Origin: Sporomusa sp.
Lineage (GTDB): Bacteria; Bacillota_C; Negativicutes; Sporomusales; Sporomusaceae
Assembly: GCA_029256645.1 (NCBI GenBank)
Contig: JAQSXM010000224.1
Coordinates: forward strand, 1 to 6,151
Direction of reading: 5' to 3'
Length of the DNA stretch: 6,151 nucleotides
Made by a program: the position numbers and the translations under genes
The notes under the pieces: generated by a model
Told to the model about the DNA's origin: nothing
What the model saw: only the letters and a program-made list of their open reading frames with translations
Database searches by the model: none
Part shown: one piece after another, positions 1 to 6,151 of the stretch
How the letters are laid out: each line of letters starts with the position of its first letter
How positions within the stretch are numbered: position 1 is the first letter of the stretch

Positions 1-702
1 CACCGCACCCCACAAGGCGATGCCGGCACCGGTACTGGCAAATAGATCGGTATTGCTATAGGTCATACCGACAAGCAGCAGACAAAACACAGCTGCCAGA
101 ACTCCGGCCTTTTTTGCTGCATTCCGGGCTCGTTCCACCATGTCACCCTCAGTCTTAAGCGTCAGGTACAGGGCCCCATGGAAGGTGAATACCAGGAAGA
201 AGGCAATGCCGCCTACCAGGGTATACGGGCTAAGTAGATCGAAAAACGTCCCGACGTACTGCATCTTGGCATTAATGGGGACCCCCTTAATCAGGTTAGT
301 TACAGCGACGCCCCACAGTAGAGCCGGTATGGCGCTGCCAATAAAAATCATCCAATCCCAGGTAGAGCGCCAGGCCTGATTCTCATCTTTGCTTCTAAAC
401 TCAAAGGCAACCCCTCGGACAATAAGCGCCATCAGCATTAAAAATAGCGCCAGATAGAATCCACTAAACAACGTTGCATATACGTGCGGAAAGGCAGCAA
501 ACATAGCCCCGCCGGCTGTAATCATCCACACCTCATTGCCATCCCATACCGGGCCGATGGTATTGATAATTACCCGGCGCTCAGTATCATTTTTCCCTAG
601 AAAGGGAAGCAAAATCCCGACACCGTAATCAAACCCCTCCAGAAAGAAAAAACCGATAAAGAGAACCGTGAGTAGAATAAACCACAGTACACTTAGCTCC
701 AT
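1..702 (-). CDS. cydB: Cytochrome bd quinol oxidase subunit II (CydB), 3' end cut by window
   Basis: This is the second main subunit of cytochrome bd oxidase, the membrane complex that oxidises quinol and reduces O2 to water without pumping protons. The first 234 residues are visible, in frame to base 1; the family usually has about 330-380, so roughly the last third is missing. Family signatures are clear: GFFFLEGFDYGVG near residues 17-29 and IGPVWDGNEVW at 49-59, followed by the glycine-rich ITAGGAMFAAFP. Hydrophobic stretches at about 5-24, 76-97, 114-135, 157-182 and 199-212 look like membrane helices. The ATG at 702 is preceded by AAGGGGG (710-716) with a 7-base spacer and starts inside cydA (10-base overlap), so the two subunits are probably translationally coupled. 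The protein begins directly with the first helix and has no cleavable signal. Identity is secure. Whether cydC and cydD follow is not visible. Confidence 0.97.
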   Translation of the reverse strand, partial: MELSVLWFILLTVLFIGFFFLEGFDYGVGILLPFLGKNDTERRVIINTIGPVWDGNEVWMITAGGAMFAAFPHVYATLFSGFYLALFLMLMALIVRGVAFEFRSKDENQAWRSTWDWMIFIGSAIPALLWGVAVTNLIKGVPINAKMQYVGTFFDLLSPYTLVGGIAFFLVFTFHGALYLTLKTEGDMVERARNAAKKAGVLAAVFCLLLVGMTYSNTDLFASTGAGIALWGAV

Positions 703-2078
703 AATGCCGCCCCCTTCGTTACCGGTTTGTTGGGCTGAGCCGTTGTTACGTCAGGCCCCTTACGGACAAATTTCTGTACAAGATAGACTGCTGCTGCTGC
801 CAGCAAGGCGTATACCAGGGTAAAGCCGATAAGGGAAATCCAGATACTGATTGCGCCAACTGACGGTGACACAGCCTGCTCCACCCGTTGCAGCCCAAAC
901 ACAATCCACGGCTGACGGCCACCCTCAGTAACAAACCAGCCTGTCGAATTAGCGATATAAGGGAGCGGCAAGCTCCATAGCACTGCCTTTAGCAGGTATG
1001 GCCTGGCTTCTAGCTGGCCGCGCCACCAGAAGAATCCGGCAGCCAGTACGATAAGCATCATTACAGTGCCTGCAGCCACCATAATTCTAAAACTCCAGAA
1101 TACCGGCGTAACCGCCGGCACATAGTTGCCTGGTCCATATTTTGTGATGTATTCTTTTTCAATATCCTTAATGCCTTTTATTTCGGTATTAGGATTATTG
1201 TTTGCCAGTATTGACAACATGGCAGGAATTTTCAGCTCGGCTGTATTGGTCTTATTTTGTTCGTCAATGATTGCGGCTACAGCGAAAGGGGCTGGGTTAG
1301 CAGTTTCCCACAATGCTTCAGCAGCCGCCAGCTTCATGGGTTGTGCCTTAGCCATAAACTGAGTCTGGGCATGGCCGCTGCCCATTAAGAGAAACAGGCT
1401 GATTGTCGTCCAGATAAGCCCTATTTTGAATGAAGCCCGGAAAAAATCTAAATGAGTTTTTTGGATAAGATGATAGGCACTGATGGCTAATACGAAGAAA
1501 CCAGCAGTCACCAGACCTGACAAAACAGTATGCGGAAACTGGTAAAGCACATATGGGTTAGTAATAAGTGCAACAAAATCGGTCATTTCAGCCCTGCCAT
1601 TATTAATGACATAGCCGACAGGCGACTGCATAAAAGAGTTAGCTGTCAAAATCCAGAAAGCCGACAAATTGGTCGCCAGCGCTACAATCCAGATGCTAAC
1701 AGCATGCAATACTTTAGGGATACGGTCCCAGCCAAAAATCCAGAGACCAATGAATATTGACTCAAGGTAGAACGCAGTAAGCGCTTCCAAAGCGAGCGGT
1801 GCCCCAAAAATATCGCCCATAAACCGGGCATACTCAGACCAGTTCATACCGAAATGAAATTCCTGAACAATACCTGTGACCACACCCATAGCAAAGTTGA
1901 TGAGGAAAAGTTTTCCCCAGAACTTAGTCTGCTGCTTATACATTTCATTACCGGTGCGGACATAGATAGTTTCCAGAATAGCTACAATGAGTGACAGTCC
2001 AATTGTCAACGGCACAAAGAGAAAATGATAGATTGTCGTTATCCCAAACTGCCAGCGGGATAAAATTAGCTCTTCCAT
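693..2078 (-). CDS. cydA: Cytochrome bd quinol oxidase subunit I (CydA), short Q-loop type
   Basis: Haem-bearing subunit of cytochrome bd oxidase, 461 residues with about nine membrane helices; it oxidises quinol at the outer face. By alignment to the E. coli protein from memory, the key residues are present: His18 (haem b595 ligand), Glu98 and Glu106 in ALEALTAFYLES (proton path), His183 in QFPHTVLSG and Met333 in FRIMV (haem b558 ligands), Lys249 and Glu254 in KLAAAE (quinol site), and Glu385 before the GRQPW signature (387-391). Lys249 to Met333 spans 84 residues against about 141 in E. coli, so this is the short Q-loop form typical of Firmicutes. I chose the ATG at 2078 because MEELILSRWQFGITTIYHF is the family's normal N terminus and AGGGGG (2086-2091) lies 7 bases upstream. 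An in-frame GTG at 2135 lies inside rrf2 and would add 19 atypical residues. The gene starts 4 bases after rrf2 and overlaps cydB by 10. Confidence 0.98.
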   Translation of the reverse strand: MEELILSRWQFGITTIYHFLFVPLTIGLSLIVAILETIYVRTGNEMYKQQTKFWGKLFLINFAMGVVTGIVQEFHFGMNWSEYARFMGDIFGAPLALEALTAFYLESIFIGLWIFGWDRIPKVLHAVSIWIVALATNLSAFWILTANSFMQSPVGYVINNGRAEMTDFVALITNPYVLYQFPHTVLSGLVTAGFFVLAISAYHLIQKTHLDFFRASFKIGLIWTTISLFLLMGSGHAQTQFMAKAQPMKLAAAEALWETANPAPFAVAAIIDEQNKTNTAELKIPAMLSILANNNPNTEIKGIKDIEKEYITKYGPGNYVPAVTPVFWSFRIMVAAGTVMMLIVLAAGFFWWRGQLEARPYLLKAVLWSLPLPYIANSTGWFVTEGGRQPWIVFGLQRVEQAVSPSVGAISIWISLIGFTLVYALLAAAAVYLVQKFVRKGPDVTTAQPNKPVTKGAALWS

Positions 2079-2082
2079 TTGC

Positions 2083-2511
2083 CTACCCCCTAATAGAATT
2101 ATTTGCTTTAGCAGCCAGGGCTGCAAAAGTAACACTGGATAAATCAGCGGCCAGCCGGTCCTGAACGCCGGCTAGGGCCTGATGCACAGGACACTCCTGA
2201 TCGCAAACCCGATTACACGCTTTGCGGTCAACCAGACAGCGATGAATACCAAGCGGACCTTCCATGGCGACAATAACATCATACAGCGTAATCTCTTCAG
2301 CTGCTTTTGTCAGGGCAAACCCACCCTCTACGCCACGGTATGATTTTACCAGCCCGCCAGCAGCCAGCATTCGCATGATCTTTTGGAGAAACCGGGGAGG
2401 AATGCGTTGTCGATCAGCAATAACGACACCACTTGTCACCTCCCCCAGCGGCAGTGCGGCCAGATACAGTACTACCCGAAATGCATAATCAGTGGCCTGG
2501 TTCAACTGCAC
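2083..2511 (-). CDS. Rrf2-family transcriptional regulator with four-cysteine cluster
   Basis: A 142-residue DNA-binding regulator of the Rrf2 family, whose members include IscR, NsrR and CymR. The N terminus MQLNQATDYAFRVVLYLA is the family's first helix. The winged helix-turn-helix follows: the recognition region with IPPRFLQKIMRML at 37-49, and the wing SYRGVEGGFALTK at 57-69. A cluster C92-x6-C99-x3-C103-x3-C107, followed by His110, lies where IscR and NsrR bind an Fe-S cluster. The spacing differs from IscR (C92, C98, C104, H107), so Fe-S binding is likely but the signal sensed is unknown (O2, NO, redox or Fe-S status). The start is a GTG at 2511, supported by AAGGTGG (2519-2525) with a 7-base spacer and the canonical N terminus. 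It is the first gene of an operon with cydA and cydB and sits behind a promoter with a palindrome at the start site, so it probably controls itself and the oxidase. Confidence 0.95.
   Translation of the reverse strand: MQLNQATDYAFRVVLYLAALPLGEVTSGVVIADRQRIPPRFLQKIMRMLAAGGLVKSYRGVEGGFALTKAAEEITLYDVIVAMEGPLGIHRCLVDRKACNRVCDQECPVHQALAGVQDRLAADLSSVTFAALAAKANNSIRG
2084..2092 (-). promoter_or_regulatory. cydA ribosome binding site overlapping the rrf2 stop codon
   Basis: On the minus strand the bases read TAGGGGGTA. The AGGGGG core (2086-2091) sits 7 bases before the cydA ATG. The same bases encode the last Arg-Gly of the Rrf2 protein and most of its TAG stop (2083-2085). Ribosomes finishing rrf2 therefore stop on the cydA start region, which supports both the start choice and translational coupling. 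Confidence 0.85.
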
Positions 2512-2518
2512 AGCGGCA

Positions 2519-2527
2519 CCACCTTCT
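2519..2527 (-). promoter_or_regulatory. rrf2 ribosome binding site supporting the GTG start
   Basis: The minus strand reads AGAAGGTGG, one mismatch from the AAGGAGG core, 7 bases before the GTG at 2511. No ATG nearby gives a correct Rrf2 N terminus, so this site decides the start. Confidence 0.75.
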
Positions 2528-2540
2528 AGTTGTCATAATA

Positions 2541-2570
2541 AATCAATACTGAACTGGTATAGTATTAATT
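2541..2570 (-). promoter_or_regulatory. Inverted-repeat operator candidate at the rrf2-cydAB start site
   Basis: The minus strand has arms AATTAATACT (2561-2570) and AGTATTGATT (2541-2550), complementary at 9 of 10 positions and separated by 10 bases. The spacer also keeps the symmetry in part: it carries AC and GT dinucleotides placed symmetrically about the centre, so the inner 22 bases read AATACT-nn-AC-nn-GT-nn-AGTATT. The length and interrupted dyad suit a dimeric winged-helix regulator. The repeat begins 2 bases after the -10 box and covers the predicted start site near 2565, a position where binding would block transcription. The Rrf2 protein encoded just downstream is the obvious candidate to bind it, but that link is inference. 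Confidence 0.7.
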
Positions 2571-2572
2571 TC

Positions 2573-2602
2573 ATTGTACTGCCAAAGCCCAGATTCTGTC
2601 AA
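2573..2602 (-). promoter_or_regulatory. Sigma-A-type promoter of the rrf2-cydA-cydB operon
   Basis: The minus strand carries a perfect -35 box TTGACA (2597-2602) and a near-consensus -10 box TACAAT (2573-2578), 18 bases apart. The start site is predicted near 2565-2566, giving a leader of about 54 bases before the GTG of rrf2. The promoter lies just past the terminator of the upstream glucan gene, so rrf2-cydAB is probably an independent transcription unit. Confidence 0.8.
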
Positions 2603-2613
2603 TAGATATTCGT

Positions 2614-2625
2614 TAGAAGATTCTA
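2614..2625. repeat. Small palindrome upstream of the -35 box
   Basis: TAGAA-GA-TTCTA has perfect 5-base arms around a 2-base centre, and begins 12 bases upstream of the -35 box. It could be a second regulator or activator site, but a palindrome this short in AT-rich DNA may be chance. Confidence 0.3.
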
Positions 2626-2626
2626 T

Positions 2627-2674
2627 TAAAAGAAAACAATTCGCCAGTGAGTTTTTCATTACTCACTGCGAATT
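2627..2674 (-). terminator. Rho-independent terminator of the GH13-GH77 gene
   Basis: Reading on the minus strand, the arm AATTCGCAGTGAGT (2661-2674), an 8-base loop and the arm ACTCACTGGCGAATT (2638-2652) pair over 14 base pairs with one bulged base. They are followed by the T-rich run GTTTTCTTTT (2628-2637). The hairpin begins 14 bases after the TAG stop of the glucan gene and ends before the rrf2 promoter. There is no T-run on the plus-strand side, so it acts only for leftward transcription. Confidence 0.9.
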
Positions 2675-2688
2675 GCCGATAAAGAGCC

Positions 2689-5600
2689 TTAGCTCCGTCC
2701 GCCAGCTTTAGTCCAGCCTGCCAGCCGCTCAGCCGCCGCATCTGTTAGCATCCCGGGCATTAACCGCCAGCCCCAGTTCCCCCCCACGGTACCTGGTGTA
2801 TTCATCCGCGCCCGGCCATCCAGACCAAGTACATCCTGCAGGGGAATAATAACCGTGTTGGCCTTGCTGAGATAGGTTAGCCTGACAAGTTGTTCGCACA
2901 CGCCGGTTTCGCTCCAATCACTGCCCAAGTCCAGCCGTCGTAGATGTTCCAGCACAATATGCTTGAGATGAGGTTCAGTGGTATCAAGCTTTTGATACCA
3001 CCCCAGCAGTGTATCATTATCATGGGTGCCGGTGTAGGCAATCGTATTATAGCCGGTATTATGGGGAAAATCCGGTGCCGACCAGCCATCGCCAAAACTA
3101 AATGGCAGCACTTTCATCCCAGGATAGCCAAACCGGTGTTTAAGCCTGTTCACGCCTGGGGTGATTACCCCTAAATCCTCAGCTACCAGCGGTAGTTTAC
3201 CCAGGTACTTCTCCATCACGGCGAAAAACTCAGAGCCCGGCCCAGCTACCCAGCGACCATTAACTGCCGTTAATTCACCGGCAGGGATCTCCCAGTAAGC
3301 CTCAAATCCGCGGAAATGGTCGATCCGAATAACATCAACAAATTGCAGCAGCACGTTCAGGCGTTGCCGCCACCAGTGGTAATCATCTTTCTCCATCTCA
3401 GCCCATTTATAAAGCGGGTTACCCCACAGTTGTCCAGTACTGCTGAAATAATCGGGAGGTACACCAGCTACTTTGAAGGGGCTGCCGGCAGCGTCCAATT
3501 CAAATAATTGAGGATTAGCCCAAACATCGGCGCTATCATGAGCGACAAACAGTGGCAAATCACCAAACAGGCGTATACCCCGGTCATTAGCATATTTCTT
3601 AAGTTCTTGCCACTGCTGACAAAAGACAAACTGTAAAAACATCTGGTACTCAATCTCTTCATCAAGCACCTGGCGATAATAGTCCATCGCAGCGGCTTCC
3701 CGCCAGCTGATGTCAATACCCCACTCATTCCAGGATAAACCGCAGAAATGTTTTTTAAGAGCAACAAATAACGTATAGTCGCTTAACCAGCCGGCTGTTT
3801 CATTAAGAAAGGTCTGATATGCTTCGCTCTTTTCCTGATGCCGGAAGCGATCAAAAGCCATCCGGAATATTTTTTCCTTCCAAAGTTTTACCCGGGGAAA
3901 GTCAATATCATAATTATCTTGATTCCTAAAAGCAGTAACTGGCAGCTCATCTGCTTTTAACCAGCCTGCTGCAACCAGCTTTTCGGGGGCAATAAGCAGC
4001 GGATTACCAGCAAATGCAGACAGGCATTGGTAAGGCGACTCACCAAACCCAACCGGATTAAGCGGCAGAAACTGCCATAACCGCTGCCCTGCCTTAGCCA
4101 GGAAATCTACAAACCTATAAGCCTCCTGTCCTAAATCGCCAATGCCAAACGGCGACGGCAGCGAGGTCGGATGCAGCAGCACACCACTAATTCGCTTATT
4201 CTCATTGCCAACCGGAGCCACTTGCCCCAGCAACAGCCGGCCTGAAAGTGGCGGCAGTGTCAGTTCCAGCTGACCATTATTGGGCAAGCTCATTAGTTCA
4301 CCGGACAAAGCATCAATCACATAGTCCTGATCAGCAAACCAGGTATGGGCGTCAATATTGATGCCGGCTTGCGCCTTGGTGTTGCGGTTAAAAACAACAA
4401 CAGCTGTATTATCTGCTTCAAGGTCGCCGAATACATCCTTACCGCCCCGGATACGCCGCACATAGCCATACACATCACCCTCAGCCATTAACGGCAGCCA
4501 CTCCCCGGTTCTAAGCACAGGGTATTGTCGCCGCAAACCGGTAAGCTGTTTGCACCAGGCCAGCAACCCCTGATCTTCCCGCCCCCAGGGATAGGTCCGG
4601 CGATTTAGGGGGTCGGTGTAGCCTTCGACGCCAGCCTCATCCCCATAGTAAATACAGGGCGCCCCCGGGAAGGTCATTTGCCACAGCATCACAAGCTTGA
4701 GCCGGGCCAGTCCTAGAACGCGCGCTTCAGGCGAAAGCCGGTACTTAAAGGCTGCAATCTTACTTTGCGAGTCCTCAGACGGTGCTTCACCGAGCAGCGT
4801 CAGAATCCGTGGTACGTCATGACTGCCAATAATATTCAGGTTGGCATAGAAGTTTTCTTTAGGATAATTCTCAAATAGGCTAAATAGGGCGCGGTGTACC
4901 GCCTGAGCATCACGCCATCCCAGCATAAAATCAAGAACTAATTTTCTAAATGGATAATTCATAACCGAGTCTAGTTCCGTGCCGTTAAAATACTGGCGGA
5001 GATAACCATAGGCCACTTTATGTGATGCATCCTCCCACACTTCACCAATCAGAACAGCATCAGGATCAGTCGCTTTTAGCGTCTGATAGAACTTCTTTAA
5101 AAAAGCTTCCGGCAATTCATCGGCAACGTCCATCCGCCAGCCTTTTATACCCAGCTTGAGCCATTGTCTAAGCACACTGTCAGCGCCGTCAATAATAAAG
5201 CTTTGATAGGATGGATCGGTTTCATTGACGTTAGGTAACGTGCCAATCCCCCACCAGGATTCGAACTTATCCGGATAATCAGTAAACTTATACCAGGAGT
5301 AATAGGGAGACTCCGGGGACTGATAGGCCCCCACACTCTCATAGTTGTTATCCTGGTTAAAATAGATACTGTCACTGCCAGTATGACTAAACACCCCATC
5401 AAGGATAACAGCAATACCGCGTTCCTTAGCCATGGTGCACAATTCAGCCAACAGCTTATTATCACCAAACATCGGATCAATTGTCTTGTAATCTGCCGTG
5501 TCATACTTGTGGTTAGAGGGTGACGCAAACACCGGATTAAAGTAAATCGCGGTTATACCCAGTTCCTCAAGGTATGGCAGCTTAGCAATCACACCAGCCA

Positions 5601-6151
5601 GGTTGCCGCCAAAGAAATCATACGCCAGGATAGCCCCGGTATCCATATCCCGGGTGTAGACCGGGGTGTCCTGCCAGTCAGCATGAAGCAGACTGCCCGG
5701 GCGTGGATTCAGAAATCCCCCTTGTGGCAGACCATTATAAAACCGGTCAACAAAAATCTGATAGACAATCGCATGTTTAAACCAATGAGGCGTAACCGCC
5801 CCTGGATGATAGGTGCTGATTTGATACGACGGCGGTGGGGAGTCAAGAATACGCCCCACGCCGCCGGTCTCTTCCGCGTTATTTCCATAATAAAAGGTTT
5901 GACCGCCTTGTCTGACAATAAAATAATACCAAATAACACCAGGCACATCTGCTGCGACAATCTCAGCCTGATAAAGATGCTGGCCCCCCTGATCCTGAAC
6001 AAGGCGCATATCGGTTATCGTTTCACCAAACCCCTCTTGCCACTGCCGGAGGGTTACCGACTCCACCGGTGGTACACGATAATGCTGAGGTGTGGCAATA
6101 AGCAGTCTTAAGGTTACCTCAGTATGACAAGAAACAGCCCCAAAGGGGCTG
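2689..6151 (-). CDS. Fused GH13 amylase/neopullulanase-type and GH77 4-alpha-glucanotransferase, 5' end cut by window
   Basis: A glucan-processing fusion; 1153 residues are visible and the frame is open to the right edge. Residue numbers here start at the internal GTG at 6066 (add 28 for the visible protein). The N-terminal part to about 85 is a beta-sandwich module like those before neopullulanases. The GH13 barrel, about 95-515, has DGVFSH (223-228), TLPNVN (276-281), and the catalytic triad Asp313 in GWRMDVAD, Glu342 in IGEVW and Asp417 in GSHD. A beta domain runs to about 613. The GH77 part starts at KRISGVLLHPTSLPSPFG (624) and has SPYQ, the GVPPDYFSSTGQLWGNPLY loop (868-886), and Asp916, Glu963 and Asp1016 matching the amylomaltase triad. 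The first half should hydrolyse alpha-glucans (1,4 or 1,6, undecided); the second should transfer glucan chains and release glucose. No signal peptide can be judged. Probably cytosolic glycogen or maltodextrin breakdown. A terminator follows. Confidence 0.95.
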   Translation of the reverse strand, partial: SPFGAVSCHTEVTLRLLIATPQHYRVPPVESVTLRQWQEGFGETITDMRLVQDQGGQHLYQAEIVAADVPGVIWYYFIVRQGGQTFYYGNNAEETGGVGRILDSPPPSYQISTYHPGAVTPHWFKHAIVYQIFVDRFYNGLPQGGFLNPRPGSLLHADWQDTPVYTRDMDTGAILAYDFFGGNLAGVIAKLPYLEELGITAIYFNPVFASPSNHKYDTADYKTIDPMFGDNKLLAELCTMAKERGIAVILDGVFSHTGSDSIYFNQDNNYESVGAYQSPESPYYSWYKFTDYPDKFESWWGIGTLPNVNETDPSYQSFIIDGADSVLRQWLKLGIKGWRMDVADELPEAFLKKFYQTLKATDPDAVLIGEVWEDASHKVAYGYLRQYFNGTELDSVMNYPFRKLVLDFMLGWRDAQAVHRALFSLFENYPKENFYANLNIIGSHDVPRILTLLGEAPSEDSQSKIAAFKYRLSPEARVLGLARLKLVMLWQMTFPGAPCIYYGDEAGVEGYTDPLNRRTYPWGREDQGLLAWCKQLTGLRRQYPVLRTGEWLPLMAEGDVYGYVRRIRGGKDVFGDLEADNTAVVVFNRNTKAQAGINIDAHTWFADQDYVIDALSGELMSLPNNGQLELTLPPLSGRLLLGQVAPVGNENKRISGVLLHPTSLPSPFGIGDLGQEAYRFVDFLAKAGQRLWQFLPLNPVGFGESPYQCLSAFAGNPLLIAPEKLVAAGWLKADELPVTAFRNQDNYDIDFPRVKLWKEKIFRMAFDRFRHQEKSEAYQTFLNETAGWLSDYTLFVALKKHFCGLSWNEWGIDISWREAAAMDYYRQVLDEEIEYQMFLQFVFCQQWQELKKYANDRGIRLFGDLPLFVAHDSADVWANPQLFELDAAGSPFKVAGVPPDYFSSTGQLWGNPLYKWAEMEKDDYHWWRQRLNVLLQFVDVIRIDHFRGFEAYWEIPAGELTAVNGRWVAGPGSEFFAVMEKYLGKLPLVAEDLGVITPGVNRLKHRFGYPGMKVLPFSFGDGWSAPDFPHNTGYNTIAYTGTHDNDTLLGWYQKLDTTEPHLKHIVLEHLRRLDLGSDWSETGVCEQLVRLTYLSKANTVIIPLQDVLGLDGRARMNTPGTVGGNWGWRLMPGMLTDAAAERLAGWTKAGGRS

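Noticed and set aside
140..379. Plus-strand open frame of 79 codons
   Set aside because: It is wholly antisense to cydB, has no family resemblance, and cydB is strongly supported in its own frame.
2079..2135. Upstream GTG start extending CydA by 19 residues
   Set aside because: It lies inside rrf2 and gives a non-family N terminus, whereas the ATG at 2078 has a good ribosome binding site and the canonical CydA start.
2512..2688. Rex-type operator (TTGTGA-N6-TCACAA) or riboswitch in the intergenic region
   Set aside because: No such Rex half-sites are present, and the leader of about 54 bases is too short for the known riboswitch classes I could recognise.
5683..6111. Plus-strand open frame of 142 codons antisense to the GH13 region
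   Set aside because: The composition is arbitrary, there is no recognisable domain, and the opposite strand encodes a conserved enzyme. It is a shadow frame.
6135..6151. Perfect hairpin CAGCCCC-AAA-GGGGCTG at the right edge, resembling a terminator stem
   Set aside because: It lies within codons for the conserved SPFGAV segment of the glucan enzyme and has no T-run after it on either visible strand, so it is most likely a by-product of the coding sequence.

Overview
The window reads as part of a bacterial chromosome, most plausibly an anaerobic or microaerotolerant member of the Firmicutes with a cytochrome bd oxidase. A Negativicutes (Sporomusa/Pelosinus-like) host is my best guess, from the gene content, strong AGGGGG-type Shine-Dalgarno sites and the fused GH13-GH77 enzyme, but the sequence holds no taxonomic marker and this is inference. 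All genes lie on the minus strand, so transcription runs from right to left. I see no RNA genes, mobile elements or CRISPR arrays.

Right part (2689-6151): one very long reading frame fusing a GH13 alpha-amylase/neopullulanase-type enzyme, with an N-terminal beta-sandwich domain, to a complete GH77 4-alpha-glucanotransferase (amylomaltase, MalQ type). Both catalytic triads are intact. The frame stays open to the right edge, so the true start is outside the window and the GTG at 6066 is an internal codon. The protein probably degrades and remodels intracellular glycogen or maltodextrins.

Middle (2512-2688): a compact intergenic region holding a Rho-independent terminator for the glucan gene, a strong sigma-A-like promoter (TTGACA / TACAAT, 18-bp spacer) and, directly downstream of the -10 box, a long inverted repeat that looks like an operator.

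Left part (1-2511): an operon rrf2-cydA-cydB. The first gene encodes an Rrf2-family regulator with a four-cysteine cluster. It is followed by the two main subunits of cytochrome bd quinol oxidase, CydA (short Q-loop type) and CydB (cut by the left edge). The rrf2 stop codon sits beside the cydA ribosome binding site, and cydA and cydB overlap by 10 bases, so the three genes are tightly coupled. The simplest model is that the Rrf2 protein senses redox, oxygen, NO or Fe-S status through its cysteines and controls its own promoter, and with it the oxidase, through the palindrome at the start site.
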